Below, piece after piece: positions 1-6,026 of a stretch of DNA of 64,000 nucleotides. The position numbers and the translations under genes were made by a program. Origin of the DNA: Kordia sp965224175. Lineage in GTDB: Bacteria; Bacteroidota; Bacteroidia; Flavobacteriales; Flavobacteriaceae. The notes under the pieces are model-generated. The model saw nothing but the letters and a program-made list of their open reading frames with translations. It did not search any database and had not been told where the DNA came from. How positions within the stretch are numbered: the first letter of the stretch is position 1; the number at the start of each line of letters is the position of its first letter. Location: positions 62,001-126,000 of the forward strand of contig NZ_OZ245041.1 of assembly GCF_965224175.1 (NCBI RefSeq), read 5' to 3'.

Positions 1-174
1 CCGAATCAATCAATTATATTTTATGACCAAAACGATAAGGTAATTGGTATTACAGAATTGGATTGTGCAAAGCGACAAACCCATTCTTCACCAATGACAA
101 GGACAATGAAATGGGGATTTTTATCCTATGCTGGAAGAGATAGTATCTATGAAATAATAGAGAAATACAAGTAG
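1..174 (+). CDS. Partial hypothetical protein (C-terminal 57 residues)
   Basis: An open frame runs from the first base of the window to a TAG at 172-174, giving 57 codons with no start inside the window, so the gene begins to the left. The fragment has a mixed polar and hydrophobic composition, with MKWGF in the middle and EIIEKYK at the end, and no motif I recognise. It lies on the same strand as the three orphan genes that follow. Coding status rests on the open frame and plausible codon use only. Confidence 0.5.
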   Translation, partial: PNQSIIFYDQNDKVIGITELDCAKRQTHSSPMTRTMKWGFLSYAGRDSIYEIIEKYK

Positions 175-425
175 TAAACTTTAAGTATGTTTAAGAAAAA
201 TCAGAATGGAATATTAAGAATATAGAAGTGCATAATATAAGAAATGCAGGGAAATATAGAGTTATTCAAGTTTTTACTTATTGAATTAAAACTGAATCGA
301 AATAGAAACAAGGTACAACAATATGTGACTAGAGTTACGGTATATTCTACAAAACCCAGATTCACTCGCAAATTTAAGGTCAGTTAACTGATGATTACAT
401 GAAACTATTGTAGGTGAATTAAAAA

Positions 426-1064
426 ATGAGCAATAAAGGAAACAGACATAACAAGAAATGGTTGATTTCAAGACTTAAAACTTCTGGGAGTAAGAGAAGA
501 TATGTTGATGATAGTGACTATTCGGATACCAGAAACTCAAAGAAAAATAAAAATTGGGAGGAATTGCCAACTTTTGAAGGCATGGGGCAAAGTTTTAAAT
601 TCTTTAATAACAAAATAAACTACGGATTGTTGATACGATTTTTGAGAGATAAAAACGGATCAAATTGGAATAATGTTGAAAAAGAAGTGTCAGATAGAAT
701 ACCTAATAAATTAAGTGAGTATAAGGATTGTTTAAAGTGGTTTGTTGCCGATTTAATTGAAAAAAGAGAAGATGGACTTTGGGATAAAAGAGAACAGAAA
801 TATTTGCTACTCAATCCAAATATACCTTATGATTGGAACATTCATGTTTACAAAGAATTTTATGTTGATCCTGACTCAAACGTATTAGTGAGAGTTCCTG
901 ATTTTCCTTCCAAAAGAAAAACCAAAGGAATGGATACAGAAGAATTGCGAAAATTCAGAGAAACCGAAAAGAATTCAAAGTTAAAACAAAAGCAATCCAA
1001 AAAAATAGAACAAAAGAAAGCTGCACAAAAAGTTCAAGAAATTTTACAAAACAAAGAAGAATAA
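426..1064 (+). CDS. Hypothetical basic protein, 212 aa
   Basis: The function is not recognised. The ATG at 426 follows an A-rich stretch. The N-terminal 45 residues are very basic and polar (many Lys, Arg, Ser, Asn), the middle (about 50-165) looks globular with aromatic residues and a YKEFYVDPDSNVLVRVPD stretch, and the last 45 residues form a Lys/Gln/Glu-rich predicted helix or coiled coil. There is no signal peptide or membrane segment. The basic tails suggest nucleic-acid or ribosome contact, but that is inference. It is one of several orphan genes in the first 2 kb and does not resemble housekeeping genes elsewhere in the window. Confidence 0.65.
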   Translation: MSNKGNRHNKKWLISRLKTSGSKRRYVDDSDYSDTRNSKKNKNWEELPTFEGMGQSFKFFNNKINYGLLIRFLRDKNGSNWNNVEKEVSDRIPNKLSEYKDCLKWFVADLIEKREDGLWDKREQKYLLLNPNIPYDWNIHVYKEFYVDPDSNVLVRVPDFPSKRKTKGMDTEELRKFRETEKNSKLKQKQSKKIEQKKAAQKVQEILQNKEE

Positions 1065-1159
1065 AAATTTGCCGCACCAAAACCTAACATTAAATGCAGC
1101 TTATGCTAAATGTTAACTACAATCTCAAACATAAAACCATTAACATAAATTAAAAAACG

Positions 1160-1609
1160 ATGGGCATATTTGATATTTTTAAGAAAAAGCCAAAGTTTAT
1201 TGATGACTTATTTGGAGAAATGGGATACACAAAATTCAAAGATTCTTCAAAGAACTTTTATGATGGGGAAGTGAATTTTCAAGGAAAACGAATTGGAATT
1301 AGTGTTGTCGCTGATGAAAATGGACCCACCAATAAACAAAAAGAATTCTTTAAAAAGTTGGACGATGAATATCATGAAATCAAAGAAACCATAATACTAC
1401 CATTCTTAAAAAAAGAATTGAAAGACAATATTCAAGATGCTGCACTGAATGAGTTTGATGAAGAATTTGATTTTGATGGAATATCAATTGGTCGGATTCA
1501 AAATAATAAAACAGAATGGTCAATAACGTATGATTCAAAAGCAATGAGACATTATGTTTCAATAGATTTTGAGGGAATGGAACCAAAATATATGACTATT
1601 GATGGATAA
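1160..1609 (+). CDS. Hypothetical acidic protein, 149 aa
   Basis: A small soluble acidic protein starting MGIFDIFKKKPKF; no signal peptide or membrane segment. Such MGIF/MGLF-plus-lysine starts are common among short Bacteroidota proteins of unknown function, including some encoded beside secreted toxins. The rest alternates beta-like segments (GEVNFQGKRIGISVV near 35-50, YVSIDFEGMEPKYMTID at the end) with a charged helix near residues 60-90. I cannot assign a domain. An immunity or accessory role is possible because it lies among unrelated short genes, but no toxin gene is visible in the window. Confidence 0.6.
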   Translation: MGIFDIFKKKPKFIDDLFGEMGYTKFKDSSKNFYDGEVNFQGKRIGISVVADENGPTNKQKEFFKKLDDEYHEIKETIILPFLKKELKDNIQDAALNEFDEEFDFDGISIGRIQNNKTEWSITYDSKAMRHYVSIDFEGMEPKYMTIDG

Positions 1610-1645
1610 ATAACTTGTGCTAATAGTAGAAAACCACAATAAAAA

Positions 1646-2044
1646 ATGAAAAGGGTAATTATTATATTGATTTTGATGTTCATGTCTATGGCTGGATTTG
1701 GACAGGTTGGTTCAGTCCGCGGAAATCAATTTGAACTAAAAGGAAAGATAATCAACAAAATTTCAGAGACTCCTCATTGTGGAATAATTGCGTGGGGAAC
1801 AGTTATCGAATTTGAAATAATTAAATTTTCTGATACTACTTATAAGCGTGATTCAATAGGAGTGATTTTTACTTGCCCCGAATTCTATAAAGATGGGTTT
1901 TTTGAAGTTGGAAAAATCTATACTATGATTATTGCTGATGAAAATCAAGCAGACTTTGGTTGGACTATTCCAAATGAATCTATCTTGACTAAATATAAAT
2001 TAGACAAAAAGCTTTGGGTAATTAAAGTGGATAAAAAAGAATAA
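1646..2044 (+). CDS. Secreted hypothetical protein, 132 aa
   Basis: The ATG at 1646 gives a clear signal peptide: KR, a hydrophobic core (VIIILILMFMSMAGF) and a probable signal peptidase I site after residues 17-20 (GFGQ). The mature part is about 110 residues, mostly beta-rich, with two cysteines (C43 and one in FTCPEF) that could form a disulfide after export. No family is recognised. It starts 37 bp after the preceding short gene and may be cotranscribed with it. The likely location is periplasm or cell surface. Confidence 0.62.
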   Translation: MKRVIIILILMFMSMAGFGQVGSVRGNQFELKGKIINKISETPHCGIIAWGTVIEFEIIKFSDTTYKRDSIGVIFTCPEFYKDGFFEVGKIYTMIIADENQADFGWTIPNESILTKYKLDKKLWVIKVDKKE

Positions 2045-2262
2045 AATCATTAAAGCTAAGAAAGTTAATACAATCAGAACATCAAAGCTCTTCTGGATAG
2101 CCTTACTAAGTTTATCAAAGCAAAACTTCCAAAGCCGAACTTTTTAAATTGAAGATTTATGAGTAATAAGTTATTTATAAAAGAACACTCTTCTTTACGT
2201 CACAACTTAAAATCGAAACAACCTTGAATCATTTTTAAATCGAGCGAAGCAAATCTAAAAAG

Positions 2263-2706
2263 CTATTCCTCCAAGACCAACGATTCCGAATTGATACAAA
2301 AACGCAAACCACTTGGTTCAGGTCCATCAGGGAATACATGTCCTAAATGTGCATCGCAAGTGCTACAAGTCACCTCTACACGGATCATTCCATACGACGT
2401 ATCTTTAATATAATTGATCACATTATCTTTTACAGGTTCTGTAAAACTTGGCCAACCGCTACTGGAAGTAAACTTCAAATTAGAATCAAACAAAGGCGTA
2501 TTACAACATACACAACTATACACACCCGGATCGTAACGACTGCAATGCTCTCCAGAAAAAGCACGTTCTGTTCCTTTCTGACGTGTAATATAAAATTGTT
2601 CAGGAGTTAACAGTGCTTTCCATTCTGCTTCAGTTTTCTCTACACGTGTATCGGGTTTCTTATTTCCATGAGATGCATAGTGTATAATATCTTTCCAAGT
2701 AAGCAT
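2263..2706 (-). CDS. msrB: Peptide-methionine (R)-S-oxide reductase MsrB
   Basis: Reduces the R-epimer of methionine sulfoxide in proteins, using thioredoxin as electron donor; a cytosolic repair enzyme. The 147 residues cover the usual single-domain length. Two CxxC zinc pairs are visible (C65/C68 in CVCC and C114/C117 in CSTC), along with the family motif HLGHVFPDG near 120 and the catalytic cysteine C137 in RFCINS. C55 in GEHCSRYD is a plausible resolving cysteine. There is no signal peptide. The gene stands alone on the minus strand; its upstream side is occupied by repeat elements beginning about 50 bp from the start codon, so the promoter must lie in that short gap. Confidence 0.95.
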   Translation of the reverse strand: MLTWKDIIHYASHGNKKPDTRVEKTEAEWKALLTPEQFYITRQKGTERAFSGEHCSRYDPGVYSCVCCNTPLFDSNLKFTSSSGWPSFTEPVKDNVINYIKDTSYGMIRVEVTCSTCDAHLGHVFPDGPEPSGLRFCINSESLVLEE

Positions 2707-2758
2707 ATATTTCTTTTTCTTTCATGCAAAGATAATGATTTATGAACTAAGCTAATAT

Positions 2759-2920
2759 ACGTCACTGCGAGGAGTTCGCGACATGGTACTTGTGCTGAGC
2801 TTACTAGAAGTAGTCTGTTCATTATATAACAAAATAGTTTTTTGAAGCCACAGATTGCCACACGTTTTCCAAACGTTCGCAAAGACGTTTCTAATTTTAC
2901 GAAATTCATCTGATCATGTT
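2759..2920. repeat. Inverted-repeat element, copy 1
   Basis: A left arm (cgtcactgcgaggag, then ttcgcgac and, further on, agtctg) and a right arm (cagattgccacac ... cgcaaagacg, 2851-2887) are imperfect inverted copies of each other about 90 bp apart, so the transcript could fold into a long hairpin. The tail after the right arm (taattttacgaaattcat) is shared with other copies. It is nearly identical over about 150 bp to the copy at 3484-3640. No transposase is inside, so it is MITE-like or REP-like. Confidence 0.85.
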
Positions 2921-3123
2921 ATGATACGTCACTGCGAGGAGTTCGCGACGTGGCAGTCTGTTTATTTATATAGCACAATCGTTCTCTCAAACGTTCGCAA
3001 AGACGTTTCTAATTTTACGAAATTCATCTGATCATGTTATGATACGTCACTGCGAGGAGTTCGCGACGCGGCAGTCTGTTTATTTATATAGCACAATCGT
3101 TTTCTCAAACGTTCGGAAAGACA
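2881..3123. repeat. Two tandem inverted-repeat elements, period 118 bp (copies 2 and 3)
   Basis: The unit from the right-arm end through the tail and into the next element repeats with a 118-bp period: cgtcac at 2927 and again at 3045, and aaagacgtttctaat at 2881 and 2999. Each copy has a left arm (cgtcactgcgaggag ... gtggcagtctg) and a shortened right arm (aacgttcgcaaagacg; in the last copy cggaaagaca). The near identity suggests recent duplication. The last copy ends about 8 bp from the stop codon of the GIY-YIG gene. Confidence 0.85.
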
Positions 3124-3131
3124 TTTCCTGA

Positions 3132-3431
3132 TTAATCGAAATAAAATAACCAACCTTCAGCTAAATCTTTCCACTCTGGATTCTCTTTATAAATAAGTTC
3201 TTCTTTACGTTTACGATTTCCTTTTTTTAATTGCTTTTCTCTAAAAATAGCTTCATTCATCGATTGAAACTCTTCAAAATAAACTAATTTATTACAATTA
3301 TACTTAGTAGTAAATCCTTTATGTTTTTTTGATTTATGTTGGTATATTCTCTTTGTAAGATTTGATGTTACACCTATATATAGAACAGTATTATTTTTAT
3401 TCGATAATATGTATATACAAGGATTTTTCAT
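3132..3431 (-). CDS. Solo GIY-YIG nuclease domain protein, 99 aa
   Basis: A single GIY-YIG domain of the UvrC N-terminal/YhbQ type. Residues 5-20 give CIYILSN then LYIGVTSNL; a basic segment TKRIYQHK carries the conserved arginine; an acidic helix (EAIFREKQLKK) and ENPEWKDL near the end match small flavobacterial GIY-YIG proteins. Relatives cut or nick DNA; the role of these solo proteins is unsettled. The ATG at 3431 is preceded by 52 bp and then repeat copy 4, and the stop is 8 bp from copy 3, so the gene is bracketed by one repeat family. That setting suggests either a passenger or a nuclease acting on the repeats (inference). Confidence 0.85.
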   Translation of the reverse strand: MKNPCIYILSNKNNTVLYIGVTSNLTKRIYQHKSKKHKGFTTKYNCNKLVYFEEFQSMNEAIFREKQLKKGNRKRKEELIYKENPEWKDLAEGWLFYFD

Positions 3432-3483
3432 GTAATAAATATAAGTTGTTTTTTTATTAAATAAGAAACGTAATGATCTGATA

Positions 3484-3640
3484 CTTCATTGCGAGGAGTT
3501 CGCGACATGGTACTTGTGCTGAGCTTACTAGAAATAGTCTGTTCATTATATAACAAAATAGTTTTTTGAAGCCACAGATTGCCACACGTTTTCCAAACGT
3601 TCGCAAAGACGTTTCTAATTTTACGAAATTCATTTGATCA
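3484..3640. repeat. Inverted-repeat element, copy 4
   Basis: Near-identical to copy 1 over about 150 bp: left arm ttcattgcgaggagttcgcg, central ttgtgctgagcttactagaa, right arm cagattgccacac ... cgcaaagacg ending at 3611, then the shared tail taattttacgaaattcat. It lies upstream of the GIY-YIG gene and in the intergenic region before the Bax-inhibitor-like gene. Confidence 0.85.
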
Positions 3641-3679
3641 CATCTATAACCAAATTAACACACATTTAAGGTATTTCAA

Positions 3680-3710
3680 TTGCAGAGTTAAAAAGGAAAT
3701 ATTAAATTTG
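3680..3710 (+). promoter_or_regulatory. Predicted Bacteroidota promoter of the BI-1-like gene
   Basis: TTG at 3680-3682 is followed by 20 bp and TAAATTTG at 3703-3710, matching the Bacteroidota pattern of a TTG -33 box and a TAnnTTTG -7 box. It puts transcription start near 3717, about 17 bp before the ATG at 3734. Confidence 0.55.
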
Positions 3711-3733
3711 ATACTATTAAATACCGAGAACAC

Positions 3734-4438
3734 ATGGAAGAATTCAAACAAGCATTGCCCGTTAGCGCTCTAAAAGAAGAAGCTAGAACGGCATTTTACA
3801 AAAAAACATATACATACTTAGCCTTTGCCGTATTACTATTTATCGTGGTAGAATATCTATTTCTACAAGTTGATTTTATTGTCAACATAGGATTAAAAAT
3901 GATGCAAGGTTGGACATGGCTAGTCGTCTTAGGAGGATTCATGTTTGTCACCAACTATGCCGAACGTATGGCATTAAGTTCCAAAAACAAAACAATGCAT
4001 CATGCAGGATTATTTCTGTATGTAATTGCAGAAGCCTTCATCTTTGTTCCGTTAATCTACATTGCTATAGAAGTATCGGGAGCAAGACAAACAGACATCT
4101 TAAGTCAGGCAGCAATCATGACACTAGCATTATTTGCAGGGCTGTCAATGGTAGCTTTTACTACTAAAAAGGACTTTTCATTCCTAAAATCGATCATTAC
4201 CATAGGAAGTTTCTTAGCTATAGGATTAATAGTTGCAGGAACACTCTTTGGAGGTTTCGAATTAGGATTATGGTTTAGCGTAGGAATGGTTGTATTAGCA
4301 GCAGGATCTATCTTATACCAAACATCTAACATGATTCATAAATACGAAGAAGATCAATATGTAGCGGCTTCATTAGGATTATTTGCATCCTTAATGTTAC
4401 TATTCTGGTACATAATCAGTATCTTTTTAAGTGAATAA
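3734..4438 (+). CDS. Bax inhibitor-1/YccA family membrane protein
   Basis: A 234-residue polytopic inner-membrane protein of the BI-1 (TMBIM/YccA) family, whose characterised members act as pH-sensitive calcium leak channels or modulate the FtsH protease. About seven hydrophobic segments are visible, beginning near residue 28 (YLAFAVLLFIVVEYLF), with the family pattern of closely spaced helices and charged residues near the C-terminus (MIHKYEEDQY). Length fits the family. It is monocistronic: a TAnnTTTG promoter lies just upstream and a strong terminator follows within 30 bp. Its function in flavobacteria is not established. Confidence 0.88.
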   Translation: MEEFKQALPVSALKEEARTAFYKKTYTYLAFAVLLFIVVEYLFLQVDFIVNIGLKMMQGWTWLVVLGGFMFVTNYAERMALSSKNKTMHHAGLFLYVIAEAFIFVPLIYIAIEVSGARQTDILSQAAIMTLALFAGLSMVAFTTKKDFSFLKSIITIGSFLAIGLIVAGTLFGGFELGLWFSVGMVVLAAGSILYQTSNMIHKYEEDQYVAASLGLFASLMLLFWYIISIFLSE

Positions 4439-4463
4439 ATAAAAAACACATCCACTATATATC

Positions 4464-4500
4464 AAAGCCGCTTTGCAGTCATGTAAAGCGGCTTTTTTTT
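4464..4500 (+). terminator. Rho-independent terminator after the BI-1-like gene
   Basis: An 11-bp perfect stem (aaagccgcttt at 4464-4474 with aaagcggcttt at 4484-4494), a 9-base loop and a run of T; starts 26 bp after the stop codon. Confidence 0.9.
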
Positions 4501-4501
4501 A

Positions 4502-4521
4502 CACTGAGCGGAGCCGAAGTG
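4502..4521. repeat. Short hairpin repeat CACTGAGC...CGAAGTG
   Basis: The 20-bp motif cactgagcggagccgaagtg has complementary ends (cact/agtg). Variants occur in hsdM (7341-7362) and five times in the 20-21 kb array (cactgagtatatcgaagtg), so it is a dispersed small palindrome that also forms a module of the larger repeats. Confidence 0.7.
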
Positions 4522-4533
4522 TTGCTATAATAA

Positions 4534-4730
4534 GTCACTGCGAGGAGTTTTCGACATGTTACTTGTGCTGAGCTTAGTCGAAGTAGTCTGTTTATCATAT
4601 TGCATAATCGTTTTTTAAAGCCACAGATTGCCACACGTTTTTTTAAACGTTCGCAAAGACGTATCTAATACTACGAATTTCATTTGATTATGATACGTCA
4701 CTGCGAGGAGTTTGCGACGTGGCAGTCTTA
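4534..4730. repeat. Inverted-repeat element copy 5 plus a solo left arm (copy 6)
   Basis: Copy 5 (4534-4661) has a left arm gtcactgcgaggagttttcg and a right arm cagattgccacac ... cgcaaagacg. The tail is followed by a solo left arm (4696-4730, cgtcactgcgaggag ... gtggcagtctt) without a partner. Together with the terminator and about 280 bp of sequence without a recognised signal, this fills the gap between the BI-1-like and HU-like genes. Confidence 0.8.
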
Positions 4731-5007
4731 GAGTTGAAGTACATATTGTGTTATATGATAAACAGATTACTACAGTTATATTCCGCAAAGAAGCAGCCCT
4801 AAAAAACAGGTAAACTCAGCACTCATTTCTTAAAAAGAGTTAATTCTGTAAGAAAAGGAAAACTTGCGTTCGGATGTTTTCCCTGAATTTACCACGCTTA
4901 AACACTATTCATAGGAATCGTTTCAAAAAAATAGTTGAGATTCACACTATGAAAGCAATAGGTACCATGTTTTCATACTGAATATTAACATTAAAACGAA
5001 ACAAAAA

Positions 5008-5391
5008 ATGCCAGTAAAATTCAAAGTAATTCAAAAGAAAAATCCGCAAGACTTGGCAGCAACTCCAAAAAGTTATGCCATTGCGGTAAGTGACGGAACA
5101 GTAGACATTGATAGACTATCTGTATTAGTAGGAGATGGTTCTACCGTACGACAAAATGATATCTATGCAGTAATCATTGGATTAGTCAATGTCATTCAAG
5201 GAGAATTGAGCGAAGGTAGAAGTGTCAACTTAGGAAAACTCGGAACCTTTTCTATCGGTATCAGTAGCAATCCTTCTGATACGCCTGAGGAAGTAGGGGC
5301 AAGCAACATCAAAAGTGCAAAAGTCAACTACCGTCCAGGGAAAGAATTAAAAAATATGCTCAAAGTATTATCCTATACCAAAGTAAGTTAA
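5008..5391 (+). CDS. HU-family-like DNA-binding protein, 127 aa
   Basis: A Bacteroidota variant of the HU/IHF fold (the HU-related group of about 120-150 residues), expected to bind DNA as a dimer. It starts MPVKFKVIQKKNP, an N-terminal strand absent in classical HU, then a helix pair (VRQNDIYAVIIGLVNVIQ), the HU signature-like GRSVNLGKLGTFSIGI around residues 70-86, and a final NYRPGKELKNML matching the HU C-terminal helix. The classical HU arm proline is replaced by a divergent segment (SSNPSDTPEEVG). No signal peptide. It is monocistronic with its own terminator. Specific targets are unknown. Confidence 0.85.
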   Translation: MPVKFKVIQKKNPQDLAATPKSYAIAVSDGTVDIDRLSVLVGDGSTVRQNDIYAVIIGLVNVIQGELSEGRSVNLGKLGTFSIGISSNPSDTPEEVGASNIKSAKVNYRPGKELKNMLKVLSYTKVS

Positions 5392-5427
5392 GCAGAAGTT
5401 TAGCTTTTTTAAGGTAGTATTTCAACT

Positions 5428-5468
5428 AAAAGCACTTAAGGAATATATAATTCTTTAAGTGCTTTTTT
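5428..5468 (+). terminator. Rho-independent terminator after the HU-like gene
   Basis: Stem formed by aaaagcacttaaggaa and ttctttaagtgctttt around a short AT loop, followed by T residues; about 37 bp after the stop codon. Confidence 0.85.
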
Positions 5469-5536
5469 TATGCTTTAAAATTGAATCTATATAATTATTT
5501 ATTTGACTGATAATTAGTTGTTTGCGTGAATCGTAA

Positions 5537-5620
5537 AAAAGCAGCGGAGGTTTTACCAAAAACCTCCGCTGCTTTTGGTAAAAACCTCCTGTGGTTTTGT
5601 GTAATACCTAAGGAGGTTTT
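5537..5620. promoter_or_regulatory. Two adjacent strong hairpins sharing a repeated stem sequence
   Basis: An 18-bp perfect stem (5537-5554 with 5559-5576, core gcagcggaggtttt) has only a 4-base loop. It is followed by a second hairpin whose arms aaaacctcc (5581-5589) and ggaggtttt (5612-5620) reuse the first stem sequence and are followed by T residues. The four aaaacctcc/ggaggtttt segments can pair in alternative ways, as in attenuators. No open reading frame of note lies beside it. It may be a double terminator or a regulatory or small-RNA locus. Confidence 0.55.
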
Positions 5621-5841
5621 TTTGCGGGGTTGTTTTGGGGTAGAGTTTAGTGGTTTTCTATTCATAAAATGGAGCAGAAAAGATGTTTTTTGTTAACTAA
5701 CTGTGCGTAAAATGTTATTTAGCATTATTTGAAACGTCCTTATGAGGAAGTCTATTGATTTGTTAATCTGCTTATCGTATAGTAGACATGTTCTTTGAAG
5801 TAATGTGTTAATGCCTAAAACACATTGATAAATTATCAAAC

Positions 5842-5863
5842 AACCACATTCTAGAATGTGGTT
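5842..5863. repeat. 22-bp perfect palindrome upstream of the restriction operon
   Basis: AACCACATTCTAGAATGTGG plus TT reads the same on both strands without a spacer, and is followed by TTCC. It lies 164 bp before hsdM. It could be an operator for the defence operon or a terminator of an unannotated short transcript from the 5640-5840 region, which holds no gene I can support. Confidence 0.5.
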
Positions 5864-6026
5864 TTCCGTAACGTCAATTTATGAATTAGCTGTATTATTG
5901 AATTCATACTATTAAAAGTGTACTAAAAATTAAAGATACTTTATGTTTTTTGATGATATTCCGTAAGGTTATTAGTTCAAATTTATAATTAATACTATTT
6001 TTAAGTTTTAAAGACTCCATTAAATA

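Noticed and set aside
2640..2909. Minus-strand open frame of 89 codons
   Set aside because: It runs through the repeat element and the 5' part of msrB in another frame, with a repeat-derived composition.
3579..3773. Plus-strand open frame before the BI-1-like gene
   Set aside because: It begins in the repeat arm and overlaps the promoter and true start of the BI-1-like gene.
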